A stretch of DNA of 64,000 bases from Candidatus Sulfotelmatobacter sp. (GTDB lineage: Bacteria; Acidobacteriota; Terriglobia; Terriglobales; Acidobacteriaceae): assembly GCA_030041475.1 (NCBI GenBank), contig JASHNU010000019.1:142222-206221 (forward strand), read 5' to 3'. Each line of letters opens with the position of its first letter. The stretch's first letter is position 1. The translations under genes were made by a program, and so were the position numbers. The notes below the pieces were generated by a model. The model did no database searches. It worked only from the letters and a program-made list of their open reading frames with translations, and was not told the origin of the DNA. Shown piece by piece: positions 34,807 through 43,777 of the stretch.

Positions 34807-34903
34807 CGTTATCGGTTGGAGATCTTGGTGCTTTCCTGATCGAGCTTAGGATGGCTCTGCCACCGTTTCGCTGAACCATGCCAACATTAAGCTTGTTATT
34901 TCA

Positions 34904-36751
34904 TCATTTCCCCGGCTCATCTTTGCATTTCTGTGGTGAGCACGTTAGGATTGGGCCTCCGTCCTGGGCGGAGTCGATAATCAGTTCCAGCGCACCCCAA
35001 ACCAGACTTGTCGCCTGCGGGCCAGTGCCAGTGCTTGAACCCCAAACCACGCTAAAGGCGGTCAACAGGTCGTCATTCCAGGGCAACGGAGTACTCGAAA
35101 CTGCCGAGTTACCGTCTATATCACTCCAAATGGCCGAAAACGCCCACGCCTTCGACGACCCCCAAATCACCGAACGTGCCGGAATGCTGCTATTACCGTT
35201 AACGAGGGAAACTGTGTCAGTAGTTGGGTTGTAGACCACTGACGGAGACAACGCTGCGCCCACCGTGGCCGGAGCTAGGCTCTTGTCGGACAATGCGGGC
35301 TGCATATTGAGCAGGCCCGAACCGACGGAGAACAGATCGTAATACTCGGTGAAGGTCTCATCGAGAGCCGGAACCGTGATGGAGGTAGAGGTCGGAAACG
35401 CCTGGTAAGTGGTTTGCATCAATCGCGCCTTCACCTGGTCCGGAGTCAGATTGCTGTTTTGCTGCAACAGCAATGCCACCGCTCCGCTGATAACCGGCGT
35501 TGCCATGCTCGTGCCGCTTAGCGTGAAATAGTCGGGCTGCCCGTTGTTGCCATTCACCAGTAGACTGGGATACTCAGCTTCCAGGGTAGCGCCCGGAGCC
35601 GCCAACGAGACGATGCTGTTGCCGGGGGCCATAATGTCGGGCTTTACCACGTGATCATAGGTCGTGGGCCCCTTGGACGTGTAGGTCGTCATGATTTCGG
35701 CCGACTGCGAAGACGATCCCGTACTGTTCATCGCTCCGACCGTGAGGACCAGTGGATCATTGCCCGGAGCTGTGATGGTTCCATATCCGTCGCTACCGTC
35801 GACGCTCACGCGTCCATAGTTGCCCGCCGCCACCACCACCACAATCCCGGCTTCCCAGGCCGATTCCACCGCCTGGCAAAGGGGGTCCTGAGTGTAGCTG
35901 ACGGCAATGCCACGCCCGAGCGACAGGTTTATCACCTGGATGTTGTATTTGTTCTGCAGCGCGATCGCTTGCTGGATGGCCGCGATCACTGAGCTGTCAG
36001 TGCCATTGCCATTCTCATCCAAGGCTCGAAGATCGACCAGGGTTACGGCGGGCGCGACTCCGATATAGCTCCCGCTTGAAAGATAGCCGTTGCCGCCGAT
36101 GATTCCGGCAACGTGGGTACCGTGACCGTAGAGGTCGTACTGTGCCCCGCTTGAGTTCGTTGTCGGGGTGCCCGTGAAATCCTGGTGATACACCACGCGC
36201 GAATGTGTCTCGCCCGAATTCCAGAGATCAGGATGACTATCGTTAATGCCGCTGTCAATCACAGCCACGCCAATCCCGGCTCCGTTGTAGCCGGCATTCC
36301 AGGCGGCGGGCACGTTCGTAGCCGCATCGGTAGTTTCATCCAGCGCCCGCATGGGATGGTCGAGGCTTATCGACACAACCTCGCTGTCCGCTTCCAAAGC
36401 AGGCAGCGCGTTTACCGGAACCGTGAGAGCGATGCCCTTGACCACGCCCAGCCGGTGGTTCAGACGCGCGCCTAGACGCTGGGCTTTCCCCTCTTGCTCC
36501 GCCTGCGGAACCTGTCTGTACTGCACGATAACCTTCATGGTCTCGTCAGCCGCAACACCTTGATGGGCTCGCGCAACCGCTGGCGCAAGATCCGGGGCGA
36601 ACTTGCCAATCGCCCTGCCGTCGCCTCTTCCATCTTGGGCGAAGGCAGCTCCGACAACCAGGAGCAGCAACATCAGGCTCAATCGCTTTCCCCAAGCTGC
36701 GCTGTGGCGCTCGCCTCGACTCCGGTTCTTTGTTTTCATTGCTTGCGGCAT
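34904..36751 (-). CDS. Exported subtilisin-like serine protease (S8)
   Basis: 615 aa with signal peptide (to about AFAQ, residue 39) and an N-terminal propeptide (ADETMKVIVQYRQVPQAEQEG...). Catalytic triad: Asp166 (VAVIDSG), His210 (GHGTHVAG) and Ser415 (SGTSMATP), with oxyanion Asn311. The last about 110 residues hold repeated WGSS/WSD motifs (VIWGSS, AIWSD, VVWGSS, LVWGA), a beta-rich appendage found in acidobacterial subtilases. Secreted. ATG at 36751 preceded by GAGGG. Largest exported protease in the window. Confidence 0.93.
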   Translation of the reverse strand: MPQAMKTKNRSRGERHSAAWGKRLSLMLLLLVVGAAFAQDGRGDGRAIGKFAPDLAPAVARAHQGVAADETMKVIVQYRQVPQAEQEGKAQRLGARLNHRLGVVKGIALTVPVNALPALEADSEVVSISLDHPMRALDETTDAATNVPAAWNAGYNGAGIGVAVIDSGINDSHPDLWNSGETHSRVVYHQDFTGTPTTNSSGAQYDLYGHGTHVAGIIGGNGYLSSGSYIGVAPAVTLVDLRALDENGNGTDSSVIAAIQQAIALQNKYNIQVINLSLGRGIAVSYTQDPLCQAVESAWEAGIVVVVAAGNYGRVSVDGSDGYGTITAPGNDPLVLTVGAMNSTGSSSQSAEIMTTYTSKGPTTYDHVVKPDIMAPGNSIVSLAAPGATLEAEYPSLLVNGNNGQPDYFTLSGTSMATPVISGAVALLLQQNSNLTPDQVKARLMQTTYQAFPTSTSITVPALDETFTEYYDLFSVGSGLLNMQPALSDKSLAPATVGAALSPSVVYNPTTDTVSLVNGNSSIPARSVIWGSSKAWAFSAIWSDIDGNSAVSSTPLPWNDDLLTAFSVVWGSSTGTGPQATSLVWGALELIIDSAQDGGPILTCSPQKCKDEPGK

Positions 36752-37625
36752 AACCCTTACCCTCTCTTACAAGAAAACTCAAATGGACCAAAATTGTGCA
36801 GCAGTTCCCAATCTCTTAGTGAGCACGGGCACTGCCAATCCGTTCCCCGTAAGTGATTGTCAACATTCAAGATCAGAGAGGCCTCCAGCCGGGCGTCGAG
36901 CCAATCTGTCCTACGACGTGGGGCGCGAGACAGTTTGTCTCAGCCCAACACGTTAGTCACGTAACTCTCGTGCCATGAGCAATCAACCGGAATCGCTACA
37001 CGTCGACCACTGCCTATGTCTCGACTACATCCGCAACCCGCGCATCAACTCGAGCCGCCCGCTCGACATCGCAGCGTACAAGCGCTAGCAGAAGCTTGTC
37101 ATCGGGACGTAACCTCCGTTCGCAAATGCAAGTGCCGCAACGTAGTCCAACGAACCTGAGAGTCACACCAGCGGGTCCCGAGCCTGACTTCATTCATTGG
37201 CGTAACATCGCCATTGCACTCCACGCCCAGACTGCGCTAGCCTTATCCTGCTCTCGCGATTCTTCCACCTCGTCCTTCCCTCACCTATAAAGCAGGCCTT
37301 TGCTGCAATGTCTGTGCAACTTAACGCGGTGTCTGGCGATGGCACACAAGATATAGTGTTATATTGCTTGACCCCGCCCCGTTTTCGCCGTTACAGTAGC
37401 TTCAATCTGTGCCCGCCCTGTCCAGCCTGGGGTGAGAAATACGGCAGCGGTGAACGGTGCGCGCATAGTACCGCACGCGACGGAATCCGTTTGGTAAACA
37501 CTGGATCGGCATCGTCGATCCCGCTTCTCACGAAAAGTGGGGTCCGCAGGATTTGTACATAGCTCTACAACGGCTGGCTCGAAAACGGCCACTGATCCCT
37601 GGCCTCTGGCCACTGGAGTAACGCG
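36752..37625. other. Long gene-poor interval
   Basis: About 870 bp between the subtilase and smc with no gene that I can support. It includes the upstream regions of both, short unrelated open frames without ribosome sites, and one 37-codon frame listed separately. No RNA gene, terminator or clear repeat is visible. Composition is less strongly coding-like than the flanks. Confidence 0.6.
36975..37088 (+). CDS. Doubtful 37-codon open frame, possible gene remnant
   Basis: The frame starts with an ATG, ends in TAG and has codon third positions biased to C/G, as in the neighbours. It encodes a short peptide with DYIRNPRINSSRPLDIAAYK in its second half. There is no ribosome site and no match that I recognise. 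It could be a remnant or chance. Confidence 0.25.
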   Translation: MSNQPESLHVDHCLCLDYIRNPRINSSRPLDIAAYKR

Positions 37626-40600
37626 TTGCTCAAACTGAAGAAGCTTCAGATTCTCGGATTCAAGTCGTTCTGCGACCGCACCGAACTCAAGTTTCACGGG
37701 GACGGGATTGCGGCCATCATCGGCCCCAACGGCTGCGGCAAGTCGAACATTGCCGACTCCATTTCCTGGGTGCTGGGCGAGCAGTCGGCCAAGACTCTGC
37801 GCGGATCGCGCATGGAAGACGTCATCTTCTCCGGGACGCGCGACCGCAAGCCCACGGGCATGGCCGAAGTGTCGCTGACGCTGATCGACCCCGAGGTCTA
37901 CGCCGGCCCCGACGCCAACGCCGCCACCGAAATCGAGATCCAGGACGACATGCCCGAGTCCGCCACGTCCCATGTCATCGACGATTGGGACGAAGCCGCC
38001 CTACGCGCCCGTAACGCCGAAGAGACCGTCCGCGCCGTCGAAGACGCTCAGCCCGGAAAGATGGAAGAAGTCGAAATTCCGCGCTCGAAAATTAACACCA
38101 TCGCGATCGCCTTCCCCGACGACGAGCCCATCTTTTTTCAGCAGATCGCCGCCCTGCCCGTGCACAACGTCACGGCTCCTGTGCCCCCTGCACCGATCGG
38201 CACTGCCGCGCCTCATGTCGTGCTCAAGATTCGCCGCCGTAAATTCAACCAGCAGCAATTTCATCGCGGTGAAGTCGTGGTCACGCGCCGCCTGTTCCGC
38301 TCCGGCGACAGCGAATATCTGCTCAACGGCAAACTCTGCCGCTTGCGCGACATTCAGGAGCTGTTCATGGGCACCGGCCTTGGACCCGAGTCCTACGCTC
38401 TGATTGAGCAGGGCCGCATCGGTCAGATTCTCTCGAGCCGTCCCACCGACCGCCGCGCAATTCTCGAAGAAGCTGCCGGCATCACGAAGTTCAAAACGAA
38501 AAAGCGTCTCGCCGAGGCGCGCCTGGAAGACGCCAAGCTGAACCTCGCCCGCATTAACGACATTTTCGACGAAGTCACGCGGCAAATGAATTCGCTCAAG
38601 CGGCAGGCCTCCAAGGCCGAGCGCTATGCCCGCCTGCGCGACGAAATGCGCGCCAAGCTGCGCGTGGTGCTGGCAAGCAAGTTCGCCGCCTTGGAACGCG
38701 AGAGCGCGGAAATCGATTCGCAACTCAACACCCTCGCCGAAGAAATGCAGCATCGCACCGAAGCTGTGCAGCAACTTGAAGCCGAGCACGCAGACCGCAC
38801 CCAGCGCGGATACGCCATCGAGACCGAACTGCGCGAAAACCGCGACCGCATCGGCCAGATCGCAATGGAAATCGATCGTGCCCACGCCCGCCGCCGCCAC
38901 AATGAGGAGCGCTGCGCCGAATTGCTGGTGCGATCCGCGTCGGCGGAAGCGGAGCTGGCGCAAATGCGTCATCGCCTGACCGCTCTTGAATCCGAGCAGG
39001 AATCGAACCGCCAGATTCTTGAGTCTGCGGCCGCAGAAGTGGCCGCCGCTCAGAACGAACTGAGTCTTTGCCAGCAGGAGGCCGCGGCGGCCGCCGCGCG
39101 TCTTGAGGAAGTCGAGCGCCAGCTGGAAGAGTCTCGCGTCGCGATCTTCGACACAGTTTCGTCGGCGTCGCGCCTGCGCAATCAACTGGCGCAGGCCGAG
39201 GAGCGTCTCGCCGGCGCCGACCGCGATGGCCGTCGCCTGCAGGCTGAAATCGACAATGCCAGCATTCAAATAGACGCCTTCGGTGGCCAGCGCGGTCAAC
39301 TCGCGCTCGAATTCGAAACCGTCACCCAGCGCGTCACCGGCATTACCGAAGAGATCACCCAGCTTCGACGCCTGATTGAATCGAAGAAATCAGAAGAGAC
39401 CCGCGCCAAAACGAATCTCGACGTCCTCCGCGCCGAGTTCGCGACCGCGCTCGGCAAGAAAGGCTCGCTCGAAGCCGTCATCGCCGAACACGGATACTCG
39501 ACCGAATCTGTCCGCCGCCTGTTTCAGTCGGGCGTGATGCATAGCGGCTTTGCCCCGGTGGGCGTGCTTGCCGATTTCCTCGAGGTAGAGCCACGGTACG
39601 AGCGCGTGGTCGAGGATTTTCTGCGCGACGAACTGAATTACATCGTCGTCAAGTCGTGGGACGCCGCCGATGAGGGCCTGCGCATGTTGCGCACGGATGT
39701 GGACGGCCGGGCGACATTCCTCGTCCATCCGGAAGACGCGCAGGCCAAGTTTTCATTCGTGCTCGACGAAGCCGCGCACTCTGCGCCGCCCGCCGCACAA
39801 ATCGTGCCGCTCAAGCACACCATCCGCGTGCTCAACGGTTTCGGCAAATCCCTCGAAGTGATTCTGCCCAAGCTGCGCGACGGATACATCGTGCCGGAAG
39901 CCGTCGTTGCGCGAAATCTGGCGCTCGAAAATCCTGACGCGTTCTTCCTGTCGCAGGCCGGCGAGTGCTTCCACAACGTCACGGTCACGGGCGGCAAGCA
40001 GCGCGCCGAAGGCCCGCTCTCCATGAAGCGCGAGCTGCGCGAAATCGCGCGCCAGGTCGAAGATCTGGAGCGCGCCTTGCGTGACGAAGAAATGCGCGTC
40101 CTCACCCTGGGACGCGAAATCAAGGAGCTCACTTCCCTCCTCGATCGGCTGGAGACGGAGAAGCGCGAAGCCGAACATCAGGCTATGACTTCGGGCCACA
40201 TGCTGCGCCAGCTCGAATCCGAGATGACGCGTGTCAGCGAGCGGCTGAACGTCTCTCGCCTTGAACTTCAACGTCTCGCCGCCGAGCGCGCCGAGCAGGA
40301 ATCCGTCGTCCGCGCCCGCCAGGCGGAAATCGGTGTTCTGGAGCAGCAACGCGTTCAACTCGATCAGTATCTTGCCGCGACTCAGGAGTCGCTGGCCACG
40401 CTGCGCCAGCGCCGCGAAGAGTCGGCGCAGACGACGTCCCAGCATGCTGCGCGCGTAGCCACGCTTGAAGAGCGCCACCGTTCCGCCGCCGCGGTTCTCG
40501 ACCGCATCGGTTCTCTGATCGCCGAGATGGGCGAGCGCATTCACACGTTGACTTCGCAAATCGAAGCCGGCGTCGCCGAGAAACTACAGCGTGAGACCGA

Positions 40601-41558
40601 AAACCAGCGGCTCACCGGGCAAGCGGCCGATTTCGACGCCGAGCGCAACGCCGCCCAGGCCCGCGAAGGCCTGCTGCAATTTGAAACCGAGCAACTCCGC
40701 GCGCGCTTGACCGAAATCGACGAGCTTTTGCGCCACGGCCGCCTGCTGCTCGATCAAGCGCGTGACCGCCGCGGCGAATTGTCGGCTGCGGCAGCGAAGC
40801 TCGAATCCGACGCCCAGTACATGTCGGAAACCTGCCTCAACGAGCTCGGACTGGAGCACTCCGCACTCATGGCCGATGCCACACTCGCCATCGTCACCGG
40901 CGAACAGCTCGTCGCCGAAGACCAGCTCCACCGCGACATGCGGCAAAAGCTCGAAGCCATGGGCCCCGTGAACATGATGGCGCTTGAGGAGTACAAAGAA
41001 ACGGCCGAGAGACATGAATTTCTCGAGACGCAGCGCAAAGATCTGATCTCGTCGATCGAGAACACGACGGCCACCATTCGCGAAATCGACCAAATCTCGC
41101 GGCAGAAATTCGAGGAAGCCTTCGGCAAGATCAATGAGAATTTTCAGGCCACGTTCAAGAAACTTTTCGGAGGTGGCCATGCTCTGATGAAACTCACGGA
41201 CGAGGAAAACAGCGCCGAGAGCGGAATCGATGTGATCGCGTCGCCTCCGGGCAAGCGCCTGCAAAACGTGCTCCTGCTTTCCGGCGGCGAAAAGGCCCTG
41301 ACCGCACTGGCTTTGCTGGTCGGCATCTTCCAATATGCGCCCAGCCCGTTCTGCATTCTCGACGAAGTGGATGCCCCGCTCGACGAAGCCAACATTGGTC
41401 GCTTTACCGACCTGGTAAAGGAAATGAGCGTGCAGACACAGTTCGTGCTCATCACCCACAGCAAGAAAACGATGGGCATCGCCCCGGTGCTTTACGGCGT
41501 GACCATGCAGGAACCGGGCGTGTCGAAGCTGGTTTCCGTTAGATTCGGAGCGCAATGA
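37626..41558 (+). CDS. smc: Chromosome segregation protein SMC with an extra head segment
   Basis: 1310 aa. Walker A GPNGCGKS (33-40), the signature LLSGGEKALTALALL and Walker B FCILDEVDAPLD mark the ATPase head; two long coiled coils flank a hinge around the HSGFAPVGVLADFLEV region. SMC organises and helps segregate the chromosome, usually with ScpA and ScpB, not present here. Start TTG at 37626. Compared with textbook bacterial SMC (about 1,170-1,190), it is about 120 longer: residues about 88-214 between the start of the head and the conserved GEVVVTRRLFRSGDSEYLLNG are a Pro/Glu/Asp-rich insertion. Confidence 0.95.
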   Translation: MLKLKKLQILGFKSFCDRTELKFHGDGIAAIIGPNGCGKSNIADSISWVLGEQSAKTLRGSRMEDVIFSGTRDRKPTGMAEVSLTLIDPEVYAGPDANAATEIEIQDDMPESATSHVIDDWDEAALRARNAEETVRAVEDAQPGKMEEVEIPRSKINTIAIAFPDDEPIFFQQIAALPVHNVTAPVPPAPIGTAAPHVVLKIRRRKFNQQQFHRGEVVVTRRLFRSGDSEYLLNGKLCRLRDIQELFMGTGLGPESYALIEQGRIGQILSSRPTDRRAILEEAAGITKFKTKKRLAEARLEDAKLNLARINDIFDEVTRQMNSLKRQASKAERYARLRDEMRAKLRVVLASKFAALERESAEIDSQLNTLAEEMQHRTEAVQQLEAEHADRTQRGYAIETELRENRDRIGQIAMEIDRAHARRRHNEERCAELLVRSASAEAELAQMRHRLTALESEQESNRQILESAAAEVAAAQNELSLCQQEAAAAAARLEEVERQLEESRVAIFDTVSSASRLRNQLAQAEERLAGADRDGRRLQAEIDNASIQIDAFGGQRGQLALEFETVTQRVTGITEEITQLRRLIESKKSEETRAKTNLDVLRAEFATALGKKGSLEAVIAEHGYSTESVRRLFQSGVMHSGFAPVGVLADFLEVEPRYERVVEDFLRDELNYIVVKSWDAADEGLRMLRTDVDGRATFLVHPEDAQAKFSFVLDEAAHSAPPAAQIVPLKHTIRVLNGFGKSLEVILPKLRDGYIVPEAVVARNLALENPDAFFLSQAGECFHNVTVTGGKQRAEGPLSMKRELREIARQVEDLERALRDEEMRVLTLGREIKELTSLLDRLETEKREAEHQAMTSGHMLRQLESEMTRVSERLNVSRLELQRLAAERAEQESVVRARQAEIGVLEQQRVQLDQYLAATQESLATLRQRREESAQTTSQHAARVATLEERHRSAAAVLDRIGSLIAEMGERIHTLTSQIEAGVAEKLQRETENQRLTGQAADFDAERNAAQAREGLLQFETEQLRARLTEIDELLRHGRLLLDQARDRRGELSAAAAKLESDAQYMSETCLNELGLEHSALMADATLAIVTGEQLVAEDQLHRDMRQKLEAMGPVNMMALEEYKETAERHEFLETQRKDLISSIENTTATIREIDQISRQKFEEAFGKINENFQATFKKLFGGGHALMKLTDEENSAESGIDVIASPPGKRLQNVLLLSGGEKALTALALLVGIFQYAPSPFCILDEVDAPLDEANIGRFTDLVKEMSVQTQFVLITHSKKTMGIAPVLYGVTMQEPGVSKLVSVRFGAQ

Positions 41559-41786
41559 ATTCGCAAGCGGAGGATGCTTCCCCGTTATCCACGCTGATCC
41601 TCAGCTTTTCCACATTTGCGATCGTCTGAAACCCTTATCCAACGCTGGTTCTCGCGCGATCGCCTGCTGTCAATCTTTTTCACTCGCGGGCACCTTACGG
41701 CCGGGTCGCTCCTCGTGACGACAATCGTTGACAAAAATTCCTGAGCAGCTAGAATACCCCTCGCCTCTTACCTGTAAACTTTCGTC

Positions 41787-42698
41787 ATGAGCACTGATCT
41801 TCTCGATTCCGTTCTTTTGCAGACCGATTTCCCGAACCTTCACCTCCACGCCAGCGGCAAAGTCCGCGACGTCTACTCCGTCGGCCAGCAGCAGCTCCTT
41901 TTCGTCGCCACGGACCGCATTTCGGCCTTCGACTACATCCTGGCGACGGGCATCCCCCACAAAGGACACGTCCTCAGCCAGATCTCGCTCTTCTGGTTTG
42001 ATTTCCTGGCCGATATTGTGCCCAACCATCTCATCACCGCCGACGTCAACCAGTATCCACCCGAGGTGCGCCAGTACGCGGATCAGCTCCGCGGACGTTC
42101 CATGCTGGTGCAGCGCGCCGAGATGTTCCCCGTGGAGTGCGTGGTGAGAGGCTACATTTCCGGTTCGGCTTGGAAGGAATACAAAGCGACGGGCGCAGTG
42201 AGCGGCATTCAACTGCCTGCTGGATTAAAAGAGTCGGACGCCTTGCCCGAGCCAATCTTCACGCCCTCCACCAAGGCTACCAGCGGACACGACGAGAATA
42301 TTTCCTTCGAACAGATGTGCAAGATCGTCGGCATCGACACCGCGAGCCATCTGCGCGATCTAACGCTGCGCATTTACCAGAAAGCCGCAGCCTACGCTGG
42401 CCGCCGCGGGATCATCATCGCTGACACCAAGTTTGAGTTTGGACGTACAGCCAAGGGCATCACCCTCGCCGATGAAGTCCTCACTCCCGATTCGTCCCGC
42501 TTCTGGCCCGCCGAGAAGTACGCTCCAGGCCGGCCGCAGGATTCGTACGACAAGCAGTATGTTCGCGACTACCTCGAGCAAATTCACTGGAACAAGCAAC
42601 CGCCCGCGCCAGCGCTTCCCGCTGACGTTGCGCGGCACACCAGCGAAAAGTACCTCGAGGCATACTTCCAGCTTACGGGGCACAGGCTGGATGTTTGA
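41787..42698 (+). CDS. purC: SAICAR synthase
   Basis: 303 aa. Recognised by HASGKVRDVY (ATP-binding), TDRISAFDYI, the substrate segment VVRGYISGSAWKEY, and a C-terminal ADTKFEFG with catalytic acidic residues. It joins CAIR and aspartate in purine synthesis. ATG at 41787. TAGAAT at 41751-41756 could be a -10. The 228-bp gap after smc argues for its own promoter. CvpA, often linked to purine genes, follows. Confidence 0.95.
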   Translation: MSTDLLDSVLLQTDFPNLHLHASGKVRDVYSVGQQQLLFVATDRISAFDYILATGIPHKGHVLSQISLFWFDFLADIVPNHLITADVNQYPPEVRQYADQLRGRSMLVQRAEMFPVECVVRGYISGSAWKEYKATGAVSGIQLPAGLKESDALPEPIFTPSTKATSGHDENISFEQMCKIVGIDTASHLRDLTLRIYQKAAAYAGRRGIIIADTKFEFGRTAKGITLADEVLTPDSSRFWPAEKYAPGRPQDSYDKQYVRDYLEQIHWNKQPPAPALPADVARHTSEKYLEAYFQLTGHRLDV

Positions 42699-42737
42699 AA
42701 GCGTGTCTGATAGTATCTCCGCTCGCAGGAGCAGGTT

Positions 42738-43283
42738 GTGACTCCAGCGGATTGGATGATTTGTGCGGTAGTGCTCCTGAACGTGATTGCCGCAGCCATC
42801 CAGGGCTTTTTTGCCGAGGCCCTGACCTTAGGCGGCCTGGTTGTCGGCTACCTGGTGGCAGCGTGGCAGTATCGCGGGCTTGCTCAGTGGTTGGAATCGT
42901 TGTTGAAGCACGGTTTGCTGGCTGACATTCTTGCCTTCTTCTTGATTTTTTTTGCCGTCGTGTTCCTGTTTGGCTTGGCTGCCAGGGTCGCGCGTTGGCT
43001 GATGAAGGAGGCAGGACTGAGCGGGTTTGACCGTTTCCTGGGAGCAGTCTTGGGGCTGCTGAAGGGCGGACTGATGGTGGCAGTGATCCTGATGGGCATG
43101 ACGGCGTTCACGCCCACTTCGAAGCTGCTGACGAATTCTCAATTGGCGCCTTATTTTCTGGTAGTCGGCCGGGCGGCTATCTGGCTGGCGCCCTCGGAAT
43201 TGCGTGGCCGGTTCTATCAGGGTTTGGATCTGCTCCACAGCGCTCCACAGAAATTATCGGGTGCTCCCGCCCCACAGAAGTAG
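42738..43283 (+). CDS. cvpA: CvpA-family membrane protein
   Basis: 181 aa with four hydrophobic helices (about 5-27, 31-47, 60-82, 98-117) and the family motif GGLVVGYLVAAW. CvpA proteins are inner-membrane proteins of uncertain role, first known from colicin V production and often beside pur genes, as here with purC. Start GTG at 42738 with AGGAG 8 bases upstream. The C-terminal tail is soluble and Pro/Ala-rich. Confidence 0.82.
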   Translation: MTPADWMICAVVLLNVIAAAIQGFFAEALTLGGLVVGYLVAAWQYRGLAQWLESLLKHGLLADILAFFLIFFAVVFLFGLAARVARWLMKEAGLSGFDRFLGAVLGLLKGGLMVAVILMGMTAFTPTSKLLTNSQLAPYFLVVGRAAIWLAPSELRGRFYQGLDLLHSAPQKLSGAPAPQK

Positions 43284-43325
43284 ACGCGGTGCAGTGAAAA
43301 ATTCATAAGAAGAGAGAGACGCATC

Positions 43326-43604
43326 GTGAAAGATCAACTGGAAGCACTCGTATTGCAGATGTACAAGAGCAACATTCTTTATTCCGAGGGAGTGCGCGAG
43401 TTCAAGAAGCGATTCATCCTGACCGTGCTGCAAGAAAACAAGGGCAACCAGTGCCGGGCCGCGCGTGAGCTGGGCATGCATCGCAACACCCTCAGCCGCA
43501 CCATCAGCGAGTTGAAGATTGATGTCCGCCAGCTTCGCGACGGCGTCAAGCGCCCGCCGCGCAGCGCGCGCCCCATGACCTTCGAAAAGAAGGTCGTCCG
43601 TTAA
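43326..43604 (+). CDS. Fis-type HTH DNA-binding protein
   Basis: 92 aa. The C-terminal part has a Fis-like helix-turn-helix: NKGNQCRAARELGMHRNTLSRTI, preceded by a helical oligomerisation segment (LILQMYK... and EGVREFKKRFILTVLQ). It likely binds DNA as a dimer or as an accessory activator. Start GTG at 43326. It follows cvpA by 42 bp. A role in nucleoid structure next to smc is tempting but not shown. Confidence 0.8.
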   Translation: MKDQLEALVLQMYKSNILYSEGVREFKKRFILTVLQENKGNQCRAARELGMHRNTLSRTISELKIDVRQLRDGVKRPPRSARPMTFEKKVVR

Positions 43605-43721
43605 GGCTTGACTTGCCGCCCGGAACAATTGACATCCTTAGCGCAGCGAGCTTTCTGCGCAGCGGGAGCCCTCACAGGGTCCGGATCTGCACCCGAGGCA
43701 CGTGAATCTGCCAAGCCCCAT

Positions 43722-43751
43722 CAAAAAAGAAGGCAGCCTCTTGGGCTGCCT
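43722..43751 (-). terminator. Intrinsic terminator of the minus-strand TPR gene
   Basis: AGGCAGCC tcttg GGCTGCCT (43731-43751) is a perfect 8-bp hairpin. On the minus strand it is followed by a six-T run (43723-43728 on the plus strand read as A). Lies 27 bp from the TPR stop. Confidence 0.75.
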
Positions 43752-43777
43752 GTTGTGCACCTCTACTGAATCGACGG

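Noticed and set aside
36603..36956. 117-codon frame upstream of and antisense to the subtilase
   Set aside because: No domain and no ribosome site; antisense shadow at its start.
38001..39299. 432-codon open frame antisense to smc
   Set aside because: Shadow of smc coding bias; His/Leu/Arg-rich and without motif.
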